From Anaerolineae bacterium (GTDB lineage Bacteria; Chloroflexota; Anaerolineae; Promineifilales; Promineifilaceae), in the NCBI GenBank assembly GCA_019637635.1, contig JAHBVI010000013.1, positions 19,899-83,898 on the forward strand: a DNA stretch of 64,000 bases. Reading direction: 5' to 3'. Both the position numbers and the translations under genes were made by a program. This document shows positions 41,020 to 49,585 of the stretch, piece by piece. The stretch's first letter is position 1. Every line of letters starts with the position of its first letter. The notes beneath the pieces were generated by a model, which ran no database searches, was not told the origin of the DNA, and saw only the letters and a program-made list of their open reading frames with translations.

Positions 41020-42642
41020 GTGAAAGTTTTTACCGTCTCTGAAATGGTTGCTGCGGAAAAAGCGGCTGATGCGGCCGGCGTCTCCTATGCCCAGATGATG
41101 GAAAGCGCGGGGCGGGCGGTGGCGGAGGCGATTATGGCCCGCTACTCGGTGGCCGGGATGCGGGTGTTGGTGTTGGTGGGGCCGGGCAATAATGGCGGGG
41201 ATGGGCTGGTGTGCGGCCGTTATCTGGCACAGGCGGGGGCGGATGTGGCCTTTTACCTGAGCAAACCACGCAACCCGGCGACGGATGCAAATTACGCTCA
41301 GATTCAGCAAATGGGGTTGTTTGCTGTGGAAGCCGGGTTTGACCAGCGATTCCGGGTTTTACGCACCCGCCTGTCGGTGTCTGACCTGGTGGTGGATGCG
41401 TTATTGGGAACCGGTGTCACCCGCCCCATCGTTGGCGAACTGGCAAAACTGATGCGCCAGTGTGCTGCCGGAATCGAAGAACGCCGTACTGCTTTACTTG
41501 AGCAAACCCGGTCTCGTTTGGTGTCGCTTGATTTTAACACAGAGGCGCAGAGGCGCAGAGAGGGGAGTGGCTTGCCTGTTTTTGCCGTTGATTGCCCCAG
41601 CGGGTTGAATTGTGATACGGGGGCGTTGGATGCGCTGGCTGTGCCGGCCGACCTGACGGTGACGTTTGCCGGGCCGAAACGAGGGCACTTCATTTTCCCC
41701 GGTGCGGCGGCGTGTGGGGAATTGGTGGTGGCAGATATTGGCATACCAGCCGATTTGCCGGTGGTGCAGGCGGTGGATGTGGAAGTGGTTACGGCCGTTC
41801 TCGCCCACGCCCTCTTACCACCCCGCCCGAAAGACGGCCACAAGGGGTCCTTTGGCAAAGTGCTGATCGCCGCCGGTTGTGACCAGTATCGTGGCGCGCC
41901 CGTGCTGGCGGCAAAAGGAGCATTCCGCGCTGGGGCGGGGCTGGTGGCGCTGGCCACGCCGGATGTGGTGCGGCAAACGGCCGTCGTCGCCCTGCCCGAA
42001 GCCACCTATCCCCCCATCGCCGCCGAAAAGGTGTTGGCGGCAGAGACGGCCGTCCAATTGCTGCCTACACTGCCTCAGTACGATGCGTTGCTGGTGGGGC
42101 CGGGCTTGGGGCAAACGGCCGTTGACTTCCTGACCACCCTGCTCACCGCTCCCTCTTTGCCGCCGCTCGTTCTGGACGCCGACGGCCTGAACGGGCTGGC
42201 GCAGTTACCAGACTGGCCGCGCCTGCTGCCGCCAGACACCGTTCTCACCCCCCATCCGGCGGAAATGGCGCGGCTGATGGGCATTTCCCTGGCCGACCTG
42301 CTGGCGCGGGATCGTGTGGAGGTGGCGCAAGAACAGGCGCGGGCGTGGGGGCAGGTGGTGCTGCTGAAGGGGGCGTATACGGTGGTGGCTGCACCAGACG
42401 GCCGTGTCACCATTCTCCCTTTTGCCAACCCGGCGCTGGCCGTAGGCGGCAGCGGCGATGTGTTAAGCGGAGTTATCGTAGCGTTGTTGGGGCAGGGGGT
42501 ACGGCCGTATGCAGCGGCCATCTTGGGTGGTTATCTGCACGGCGCGGCGGCGGCGCTTTATCCCGGCGACACCGGCCTGCTGGCCGGGGAACTGGCTGAC
42601 CTCATACCACAGGCGATAAGGTTGCTTAAAAGTAATCGGTAA
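41020..42642 (+). CDS. nnr: Bifunctional NAD(P)H-hydrate epimerase / ADP-dependent NAD(P)H-hydrate dehydratase
   Basis: 540 residues from GTG 41020, with GGGGAG upstream. The N-terminal epimerase (NnrE, 1-220) has AEKAADAAGVSYAQMMESAG and VGPGNNGGDGLVCGRYL; the C-terminal kinase-like dehydratase (NnrD, 240-535) has KGSFGKVLIAAGCDQYRGAP, LVLDADGLNGLA, LTPHPAEMARL and the nucleotide site AVGGSGDVLSGV near 475. It repairs hydrated NADH/NADPH. Residues 170-185 (NTEAQRRREG) are an in-frame insertion of a short repeat also present in intergenic DNA; it lies in a loop before FAVDCPSGLNCDTG, so activity is probably kept. Confidence 0.95.
   Translation: MKVFTVSEMVAAEKAADAAGVSYAQMMESAGRAVAEAIMARYSVAGMRVLVLVGPGNNGGDGLVCGRYLAQAGADVAFYLSKPRNPATDANYAQIQQMGLFAVEAGFDQRFRVLRTRLSVSDLVVDALLGTGVTRPIVGELAKLMRQCAAGIEERRTALLEQTRSRLVSLDFNTEAQRRREGSGLPVFAVDCPSGLNCDTGALDALAVPADLTVTFAGPKRGHFIFPGAAACGELVVADIGIPADLPVVQAVDVEVVTAVLAHALLPPRPKDGHKGSFGKVLIAAGCDQYRGAPVLAAKGAFRAGAGLVALATPDVVRQTAVVALPEATYPPIAAEKVLAAETAVQLLPTLPQYDALLVGPGLGQTAVDFLTTLLTAPSLPPLVLDADGLNGLAQLPDWPRLLPPDTVLTPHPAEMARLMGISLADLLARDRVEVAQEQARAWGQVVLLKGAYTVVAAPDGRVTILPFANPALAVGGSGDVLSGVIVALLGQGVRPYAAAILGGYLHGAAAALYPGDTGLLAGELADLIPQAIRLLKSNR
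41539..41562. repeat. AACACAGAGGCGCAGAGG repeat inside nnr
   Basis: AACACAGAGGCGCAGAGGCG in frame, encoding NTEAQRRR; same core as the intergenic element at 27893-27920. Confidence 0.75.
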
Positions 42643-42672
42643 GCGACGTTACCAGGCCGAATCAGCAGAGTA

Positions 42673-45210
42673 TCAATTTTCCACAAGCAAATCGGGGAGC
42701 CACCATTTGAGTGTTTTCTTTTCGTGAGGAATTAGCTCTTCCACAGTTTCCTGCCAACGATCCTGGTAATGTTGTGCCAGGTCAACCTTATTTTGCATTC
42801 TTGCTGTGCAGATCAACCCCCAATAAGCGGCCACTATGTAAATTTTCTCCTGGGCTTTTTCTAGCACCTCATTCCATATTTGCGTAGCCGCCTGATATTG
42901 TTGTTGTGCCAGGTAAAGTTCACCCAAATAATGGAGTATTCGAAAATGTCTCCCTGTTAGCCCTTGTTGGCGGGCAATAGAGGAGGCCTCATTGAGGCAT
43001 GATGCTGCTTTAGCATAATCACCCAGAGTAAGAGACCTTTTACCCGTCTCGGCCAATAAAAAGAGGAGGGCACGCAGATAGCCTGTCTGGCGGGCAATGT
43101 CGGTTGCTTCCTGGAGGTACACATCTGCCTGGGCCAGGTCACCGGTTTTATAACATATGGTACTTTGTAACCCTAAAACACCAATTAAAGATGTTGTGTG
43201 ACCGTATATGCGGCCCAGTTTTTCCCCTTCTCGAAGGTAAACAACCGCTTCGTCATATTCCAGTTTGAGCGCGTGTACAGAAGCCAGACTATGCAGGATG
43301 TTAATGACTAGATGATAATCATGGCTTTGCCGGGCGCGCGCCAGGGCTTCCTGATACAGGAGTATAGCTTCCCCATAACGCCCTTCCTCATATAACAAAC
43401 CACCCAAATTATTACCGGAAACAATAATGGCTCTTGTGTAATTGATCTCGTTGGCAAGTTTCCAACCAGCTTCATGGTATTTTCTGGCTGTTTGAAGTTC
43501 GCCTTGCCAACCGAAAGTAGCAGCTAATCCATTAAGAATATCGCATCTGACTCTTTGAGTCTGTTCATCATGGTTGTTATCACTGTCTATGTGCGCTAAC
43601 GCCTCTAAAAACAGGGTGTTGCTTTCCTGGAAATATCCCGTTTCCGCTTTTATTCTCCCCTTTTTTGCTAAAAGATCGGCTAATAGCAGTTTGCTGCCCA
43701 GGTTGGGGGCAATCTGTATCGCATGATCTATATCTTTGTCATGTTGGATAATATGTCCTTGGGAGAAAAGGAACCGGTGATAAACAGTGACACACCGTAA
43801 AAAGTGTTCATGGAGTTGACGCTCGCGAGTGATCGTTATTGTGGCCAGGATGTTACTGATGTCTGGTAATAGCACCTGGTATGTATAGGCCTCTAGTGAT
43901 TCAACCAGATTGATATAGAAGGAAGCCATACGAATATACTGCATTTCCGAAGGCATGTTTTCTCTGGCATAGTCACGTAGTAGCGGATGAAGACGGTATC
44001 TGGTGGGGCGGGTCATTTGCACTAGAGAGAGCTGACCAAGTATATCGAGCCTGGCTCGGGCGTCTGGTTCAGATAATTCGGTAACATAGGCTACGACCGT
44101 GACATCAAAATCATCCCCGCCAAATGCACCCAAAGCGGCGAAAAATTGCTGCAATTCGGGTGATAGCGCCCGATAGCTCACGTCAAAGGAGAGGCGCACA
44201 CTGAGGTCTTCGCGGATAAGCGCGCCCAGCCGTTGGTCAGATTGTTGCAGTTGGGTGAGAAAGTGGGGGATGGGGACACGGCCGTGCGCTAACTGCCCGG
44301 CGGCTATGGCTACGGCCAACGGCAAATGCCCCAATAAGTCGGCGATGCTCTGTAATTCTGACTGCCATCGTGTTATTGTGCGTTGCCCTAAAAAATAGGC
44401 AAACACCGCCAGCGATTCGCCGCTGGTGGGATCGAATGATTCAATGGGGAAGCAGTGCATCTGGTCAGCGACGGCCAGATCGTGGCGAGTGGTGAGGATG
44501 ACGGCGGTTTTACCGGTGTTAGGTGGTAGCAACGGCCGTACCTGTTTGCTGCTCTCGGCATTATCCAATATCACCAATGCCCGTCTGTCTGCCAGCAAAC
44601 TGCGGACCACGGCCGAACGGCTTTCCACATCCCGATATTCGCTGACATTCTTGCCGTAGGCATCGGCAAAGGCGCTCAAAATCGTCATCGTGTCGGTAGT
44701 GTCCAGCCGCGCCCAGAGGATGCCATCCGGGAATTGGCCGCGCAGCCGGTAGGCCAGGTGGGCGGCCAGGCTGGTCTTGCCCACGCCGCCCATGCCGTGC
44801 AGGTTGCAGATAGCCACCTGCTGCCCCTGCTGCAAAACCTGTTCTAGTTCGTGCATGGCACTTTCGCGCCCCACAAAGTAGGGCAGGTCGGCTACCGCCT
44901 GAAATGGCGCTTGTTCTGACGGCGGCCAGGGAGCTAACAATGCCAACTCCTTCTCGTATGTCGTCTGGCGCAATTCGGCAATCGGCGGATGTCCGGCGGC
45001 CGCCAGCAGGTGTGACGTTTCCGCCTCGTTGAGTTTCAAAGCGGCCGCCACCTTTACCACAGCCTGCCACTGCTGCGGCTTAAGCGCAATACCCCCTAAC
45101 CAGTTAGCAATGGTGCGCCTGGAGACGCCAGACAACGCGGCTACCTGCGGCACAGCATAATGCGAACGCTGCACATAGTGACCTAATACGTCGGCAAATG
45201 TTTCGGGCAT
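42673..45210 (-). CDS. HTH/NB-ARC/TPR STAND-type regulator
   Basis: 845 residues from the ATG at 45208-45210 (MPETFADVLGHYVQ), with CAGGGGAAAC upstream. Order: XRE-like helix-turn-helix (AALSGVSRRTIANWLGG, 1-75), then an NB-ARC ATPase with Walker A NLHGMGGVGKTS near 140, Walker B ALVILDNAE near 225 and a sensor TTRHDL; a winged-helix region (YRLHPLLRDYARE) near 440, and about ten TPR repeats from 500 to 830. STAND proteins switch on ligand binding; this one probably binds DNA as a transcription regulator. No GTP/ATP hydrolysis partner nearby. The upstream region holds two direct repeats CTGGAAAC(A/G)ATT 20 nt apart. Confidence 0.9.
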   Translation of the reverse strand: MPETFADVLGHYVQRSHYAVPQVAALSGVSRRTIANWLGGIALKPQQWQAVVKVAAALKLNEAETSHLLAAAGHPPIAELRQTTYEKELALLAPWPPSEQAPFQAVADLPYFVGRESAMHELEQVLQQGQQVAICNLHGMGGVGKTSLAAHLAYRLRGQFPDGILWARLDTTDTMTILSAFADAYGKNVSEYRDVESRSAVVRSLLADRRALVILDNAESSKQVRPLLPPNTGKTAVILTTRHDLAVADQMHCFPIESFDPTSGESLAVFAYFLGQRTITRWQSELQSIADLLGHLPLAVAIAAGQLAHGRVPIPHFLTQLQQSDQRLGALIREDLSVRLSFDVSYRALSPELQQFFAALGAFGGDDFDVTVVAYVTELSEPDARARLDILGQLSLVQMTRPTRYRLHPLLRDYARENMPSEMQYIRMASFYINLVESLEAYTYQVLLPDISNILATITITRERQLHEHFLRCVTVYHRFLFSQGHIIQHDKDIDHAIQIAPNLGSKLLLADLLAKKGRIKAETGYFQESNTLFLEALAHIDSDNNHDEQTQRVRCDILNGLAATFGWQGELQTARKYHEAGWKLANEINYTRAIIVSGNNLGGLLYEEGRYGEAILLYQEALARARQSHDYHLVINILHSLASVHALKLEYDEAVVYLREGEKLGRIYGHTTSLIGVLGLQSTICYKTGDLAQADVYLQEATDIARQTGYLRALLFLLAETGKRSLTLGDYAKAASCLNEASSIARQQGLTGRHFRILHYLGELYLAQQQYQAATQIWNEVLEKAQEKIYIVAAYWGLICTARMQNKVDLAQHYQDRWQETVEELIPHEKKTLKWWLPDLLVEN

Positions 45211-45267
45211 AAGTTGTTTCCCCTGCGTGGTTGCGAATCTGGCACAAAATGATACCAGAAAATTCCC

Positions 45268-45299
45268 CTGGAAACGATTACTCTTTGCTGGAAACAATT
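45268..45299. promoter_or_regulatory. Direct repeat pair, candidate operator
   Basis: CTGGAAACGATT at 45268-45279 and CTGGAAACAATT at 45288-45299, starts exactly 20 nt apart (two helical turns). They lie between the divergent STAND regulator and the 59-residue membrane protein gene. A third partial CTGGAACA is at 45310. Confidence 0.4.
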
Positions 45300-45327
45300 C
45301 GCGCCCAAACTGGAACAGGAGGTAAAG

Positions 45328-45507
45328 ATGGCAATCATTCTTGGCGGCTGTGTTTTGTTATTGGTAGTCACTGGCGGCGCTCTTCTACTTGGTTTTATAT
45401 TATCGCATGAAGAGTTGCGAAAATACTTTCTCATTGGCGGGGCCATTTTGGGCGCTGTCGCGGCAACACTCATTTGTGGATTGGTTTTTGTGCTGTCTTT
45501 AGAGTAA
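45328..45507 (+). CDS. 59-residue membrane protein with two helices
   Basis: ATG 45328 to TAA 45505-45507, preceded by a near-perfect ribosome site ACAGGAGGT with 6-7 nt spacing. The product starts MAIILGGCVLLLVVTGGALL, has a charged turn SHEELRKY at 26-33 and a second helix IGGAILGAVAATLICGLVFV. It has no recognised family. The strong translation signal and clean hydrophobic pattern support it as a real gene. It is divergent from the STAND regulator and lies 81 nt upstream of the PPC-repeat secreted protein, so it may be in the same unit. Confidence 0.7.
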   Translation: MAIILGGCVLLLVVTGGALLLGFILSHEELRKYFLIGGAILGAVAATLICGLVFVLSLE

Positions 45508-45588
45508 TTGAGTGCTTTGTGGATGGGTTACGGCCGTATTTAGCCAACAATTTGGTCATAGCCAGTTGCAAAAATAAAGGAGAGACTC

Positions 45589-47538
45589 ATGCTTATTAAA
45601 ATGAATACCCATCAGCGTGTTACTTTGCCGGTGGTCAGCCTATGTTTGCTTGTGGCAACCTTCTTTTTCTTGTCTACCAGACAAGTCCACGCTGATCCAA
45701 TTACCGAGGTAGAACCGAACGACAGTTCCGGCACGGCGCAAACGTTGACTGTGATCGGCCGTGAAAACTACGTCATCGCTTCCACCAACCCCGGCAACGA
45801 CCGCGACTGGTACAAATTCACAGCTACGGCCGGCCAAACCTACGTCATCGAAATTTTCGAAGCCAGCGCCAGCCTTAACGTGGGGGGAGGATCAAACTGT
45901 CAGAGTGGGCAATTTGATGAAGGTTTAGGGTTAAAGGTATATGACTCTTCCATCACTCAAGTTGCTGCTTCTTGTGAACCCAATGATACTGGCGCTGGTG
46001 CTGGAAATGTTCATAATATCGTCCAGTTTACTACTGGGATTAGTGGGGAGTTCTACGTCCAGGTTATCCCAAATAATGGCACTGTAACTGGTGATTATAA
46101 GCTACGTGTTTTGTATCAGTATGACCACCCTGCTGCATCTTGGGACAGCAATTATGAACCCAATAATCGTATGATGAGTGCTGCTCCCATTCAGATTGGA
46201 CGCGAAAATGATGTTAGCACAACCATTGAACAGCGAATCGTGAATTATGCCACAAATTTTGTGGATGTTGACTGGTTCCGCTTTGAAGCCATAGCCAATA
46301 AGACATATGTGGTTGAAATATTTAATGCTGATGTCAATTTCAATGCCGCCAGCGGTGCTAATTGTATAAGTGGTCGGGTTGATGAAGGTGTTGGCTTACG
46401 AATTTATGATGCTTCAGGCACAGAAATCATCAGCTCATGTGAGCCAAATGATATTGGCACTGGTTCTGGCAATGTGCATAACATTGTACAGTTTACGCCA
46501 GGGTTAGCTGGCACATATTTTATCAAAGTCATCCCAAATGAAAGTAACCGCTATGGGAGCTATAAACTTCGTGTTCTTCCTCAATATGATGACCCCGATG
46601 CTTCATGGGACGGCAGCTATGAGCCCAATAATCGGCGTATGAATGCTGCGGAAATTGTGGTGGGATACCAGAACGCTATCCACACTAACGTTGAAGAGCG
46701 GATTGTCAACTATTCAACCAATTACGTGGATACGGACTGGTACTACTTCGAGGCTGTGGCTAATGAGACGTATGTGATTGAAGTTTTTAATGCAGATATT
46801 AATTTTGATGCCGCCAGTGGCTCTAATTGTGTAAGCGGTCGTGTTGACGAGGGTATTGGATTACGTATCTATGATGACACAGGTACATTGATAGCTGACT
46901 CTTGCGAACCTAACGACTTTAGAGTTGGCTCTGGCAATGTTCATAATGTTGTGCAATTCACCCCAGGGCTGGCAGGAAGTTATTTTATCAAAGTCATTCC
47001 CAACAATAACACACGTCACGGCAATTACAGCTTGCGTGTGCTGCCTCCACACAATAGCCTACTGGCTTCGTGGGATGGTAATTATGAACCCAATAACCGG
47101 CCAGTGAACGGTTACTTATTGCAACCGGGGCAGACGCTTAATACAAATATTGAAGCACGCAGCAGCACGTACAGCACCAACTTTGTGGATCGGGATTGGT
47201 ACCGGGTGGAAGCGCTGGCCGGGCAATCGTATACGATTGAAACGGTGAATGTGGCCCCTAGTCTGGCCACTACATCCGGGAGTAACTGTCAGGGTTCTAC
47301 GCGGACAGGATTGGGCATTATTGTGTATGATCCTTCGCTCTCTACCCAGATCGTGCGACAGTGTAGCGCCAATGGTACGGGTAATGTGCATACAACGGCA
47401 ACGTTTGAAGCAGGTTTAAGCGGGACATATTACGTTTGGGTTCTTCCTAATTCCAGTACGGCGTCAGGTAATTACAGTGTGCGTCTGGGTGGCTTTAGTG
47501 GGCAAAGCAAAGTGTATTTGCCGATGGTGATCCGGTGA
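45589..47538 (+). CDS. Secreted protein with four PPC-type (pre-peptidase C-terminal) repeats
   Basis: 649 residues with AAAGGAGAG ahead of ATG 45589. Signal peptide VVSLCLLVATFFFLSTRQVHA, then four homologous units of about 145 residues, each with SNYEPNNR-type start, DVDWFRFEA, TYVVEIFNADVNFNAASG and a closing VQFTPGLAGTYFIKVIPN; this is the PPC/bacterial pre-peptidase beta-sandwich. Units 2 and 3 are most alike, suggesting a recent duplication. It ends KVYLPMVIR, the tail shared with the two beta-helix proteins. No catalytic domain is present, so it may be a structural or binding surface protein. Base composition is more AT-rich than its neighbours. Confidence 0.88.
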   Translation: MLIKMNTHQRVTLPVVSLCLLVATFFFLSTRQVHADPITEVEPNDSSGTAQTLTVIGRENYVIASTNPGNDRDWYKFTATAGQTYVIEIFEASASLNVGGGSNCQSGQFDEGLGLKVYDSSITQVAASCEPNDTGAGAGNVHNIVQFTTGISGEFYVQVIPNNGTVTGDYKLRVLYQYDHPAASWDSNYEPNNRMMSAAPIQIGRENDVSTTIEQRIVNYATNFVDVDWFRFEAIANKTYVVEIFNADVNFNAASGANCISGRVDEGVGLRIYDASGTEIISSCEPNDIGTGSGNVHNIVQFTPGLAGTYFIKVIPNESNRYGSYKLRVLPQYDDPDASWDGSYEPNNRRMNAAEIVVGYQNAIHTNVEERIVNYSTNYVDTDWYYFEAVANETYVIEVFNADINFDAASGSNCVSGRVDEGIGLRIYDDTGTLIADSCEPNDFRVGSGNVHNVVQFTPGLAGSYFIKVIPNNNTRHGNYSLRVLPPHNSLLASWDGNYEPNNRPVNGYLLQPGQTLNTNIEARSSTYSTNFVDRDWYRVEALAGQSYTIETVNVAPSLATTSGSNCQGSTRTGLGIIVYDPSLSTQIVRQCSANGTGNVHTTATFEAGLSGTYYVWVLPNSSTASGNYSVRLGGFSGQSKVYLPMVIR

Positions 47539-47582
47539 TGAAAAGGGGAACGGCCGTATTTAGCAACTGCACGGCCGTACTC

Positions 47583-48959
47583 TCACCTCATCACCTCCCC
47601 CGCCGCCCGCACCCCGGACAGGTAAGCACCATGCACGGTGGCGGGGTGGGCACGATTCGTCGCTTCCCCGGCAAAAAAGAGCCGCCCCGCCACCGGCCGC
47701 GCCAACGCCAGGTAATCTTCACCGGACGCGCCCGGCGGAATGAAGGAGTAGGAGCCGTAAGCAAAGGGGTCGGACTGCCAACGGGTGATCAGCCAGGCGT
47801 CGGGGTTGGGAACGGCACGGCCGTACATCCCCCGCAGCGCACCCATCATTCCCGCCACAATTTCTTCGTCTGGCAGCGGTTCCAGGGCACGGCCAACATG
47901 GGCCACATTGAACCCCACCAACACCGGCTGCCCGGTGTAGTAAGCGATGTTGAGGAATTCCGCCCACTCCCCTTTAGGCGCGGCCATACGGCCGATCAGT
48001 TCCACATCTTGTTCCCAAAACTGGCGCGGGAAACGTAGACACGTCTTGTTCAGCACACCCATACGCAGCCGGTTAATGGCCGTCTGTTTCCAGGGCGGCA
48101 GCGGCGGCGAAAAGGTGATGCTGCCCTTTTGCAATACACCCAACGGCACAGTGAGTATGGCTCGGTCGCCGTGAAACGTGCCCTGGTTGGTGGTGAGGGT
48201 GACGCCCCCGTCCCCATAGAACACCTGGCTGACAATGTGATTCAAACGAATGTCCAGCCCGGCCGCCAGCCGATTGACGATCTGGTCATACCCGCCGGGA
48301 AACAGCACATCGTGGCCGACTTGTTCCTCGTCCTGGTTCCATTCCCACAGTGACAACTCATCCACATCGGCTGCATACTCCTGCTCAATGGCGCTGTTGA
48401 TGACGTAGTGCAACTGTATCATTTGCTTCTTTGACAGTTCTTCGTCTCTGGCAGCAGCCGCAATGGGCGTGGCTAAGGGCATATCTTCGCCGGTGGCCGA
48501 TTGCCCCTCTTCAATCACCTCGTCTACGGCCGTCAACACCACTTCCAACTCTGCCATTTCAGCGCGGGAAAGGGCACGGCCGTCGCCATCATACACCTGG
48601 TAATTGTCGTAATTGGAACGGGTCGTTTTTACGCCATACTGTTCGGCCAGCGCCATGACGGGGTTGCCGTTGACGCCATGAATCCAGGCCGCGCCCATGT
48701 CTAGCGGAATGTCCGGCCAGGTGTGGTCTGTCCACACGCGGCCGCCAATCCGGCCCCGCCCTTCCAGCACGGTGACGGCATAGCCTGCGTCTTGCAACTG
48801 GCGGGCGGCGGCCAGTCCGGCCATGCCCGCGCCGATGATGAGGATATGTTCTGATGAAGTCACGGCCGTGTCCTCCTGCCTGTTCATACACGCTGTACTA
48901 TTCCCTAACAATGAAAGTGCAGCTATTTGCAAAAAAAGCCGACGATTGATAGTAGACAT
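47583..48959 (-). CDS. Flavin-dependent amine oxidase with Tat-like signal
   Basis: 458 residues. The N-terminus INRRLFLQIAALSLLGNSTAC has a twin arginine and a hydrophobic stretch ending in Cys, suggesting a Tat-exported lipoprotein. FAD is bound at IIGAGMAGLAAARQL (near 40) and GRGRIGGRVWTD; the substrate half is marked by DMGAAWIHGVNGNPV, and FAGEATNRAHPATVHGAYLSG closes the FAD site near 430. Likely a polyamine or monoamine oxidase working outside the membrane. It is convergent with the PPC protein and divergent from the PAS gene. Confidence 0.88.
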   Translation of the reverse strand: MSTINRRLFLQIAALSLLGNSTACMNRQEDTAVTSSEHILIIGAGMAGLAAARQLQDAGYAVTVLEGRGRIGGRVWTDHTWPDIPLDMGAAWIHGVNGNPVMALAEQYGVKTTRSNYDNYQVYDGDGRALSRAEMAELEVVLTAVDEVIEEGQSATGEDMPLATPIAAAARDEELSKKQMIQLHYVINSAIEQEYAADVDELSLWEWNQDEEQVGHDVLFPGGYDQIVNRLAAGLDIRLNHIVSQVFYGDGGVTLTTNQGTFHGDRAILTVPLGVLQKGSITFSPPLPPWKQTAINRLRMGVLNKTCLRFPRQFWEQDVELIGRMAAPKGEWAEFLNIAYYTGQPVLVGFNVAHVGRALEPLPDEEIVAGMMGALRGMYGRAVPNPDAWLITRWQSDPFAYGSYSFIPPGASGEDYLALARPVAGRLFFAGEATNRAHPATVHGAYLSGVRAAGEVMR

Positions 48960-48972
48960 GCCGAATTATAGC

Positions 48973-49002
48973 TTGATTGCCCCACCGCTAAACTCTTATA
49001 AT
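48973..49002 (+). promoter_or_regulatory. Probable promoter upstream of PAS gene
   Basis: TTGATT (48973-48978) and a perfect TATAAT (48997-49002), spacer 18 nt. The leader to the next ATG is about 100 nt. Confidence 0.5.
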
Positions 49003-49109
49003 GCAGCCAACAACCCAATTCTTGGCGCAAACGTGTACTTTTTTTCTTCGCTTCCTTTTGTCCCTTTGCCCCTTTGCGTCAATAATCAAACATAAAAGGA
49101 GACGGGGTT

Positions 49110-49511
49110 ATGTTCCCCAAAGAAATTGAACTGATTCTGGCGCGGCATCTGGCAAGTTGCCTGGCCATGCCTATTTTTATTGTGGATGAAAATGGCAACC
49201 TGGTTTTTTATAACGAACCGGCGGAGTTAATATTGGGACAACGGTTTGAAGAAGCGGGCGAGGTTCAAATTGAGGAGTGGACTACCATCTTGCGGTTAAC
49301 TGACAAGGATGGGAATGAACTGCCTTATGAGGAACGGCCGTTGGTCTTGGCCCTCAACGAACGCCGCCCCACCTTCCACCAAATCTGGATCACGCCCTTT
49401 GACCATGTACCCCGGTTGATCGCCATTACCACCTTTCCCCTCATCGGTCAGGCTGATCGTTTCCTGGGAGCGATGGCGATTTTTTGGGAAGTGGAAGCGG
49501 GGAAGAAGTGA
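49110..49511 (+). CDS. Single PAS-domain protein
   Basis: 133 residues with AAAAGGAGACGG ahead of ATG 49110. The body is one PAS fold: LASCLAMPIFIVDENGNLVFYNEPAELILGQRFEEAG at the start, ITTFPLIGQADRFLGAMAIFWE as the closing strands. No output domain, so it may act as a sensor subunit or bind a small ligand or cofactor. It stands between the amine oxidase and the MBL-fold hydrolase. Confidence 0.85.
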   Translation: MFPKEIELILARHLASCLAMPIFIVDENGNLVFYNEPAELILGQRFEEAGEVQIEEWTTILRLTDKDGNELPYEERPLVLALNERRPTFHQIWITPFDHVPRLIAITTFPLIGQADRFLGAMAIFWEVEAGKK

Positions 49512-49578
49512 GAAGTGCGTGGTAAGCAGTGAGCAGTGAACAGTACCGCTCACTGCTTACTGCTCACTGCTCACTGGA
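49509..49578. repeat. 7-nt-period inverted repeat (AGTGAGC type)
   Basis: GCAGTGAGCAGTGAACAGT faces TGCTTACTGCTCACTGCTC. Overlaps the PAS gene stop and ends just before the MBL-fold gene. Confidence 0.85.
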
Positions 49579-49585
49579 GAAAACT

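Noticed and set aside
42673..45507. STAND (Avs-like) antiphage defence system
   Set aside because: The HTH start and TPR tail fit a transcription regulator, and there is no nuclease or other effector domain; the small membrane protein alone is not enough evidence. Kept only as a suggestion.
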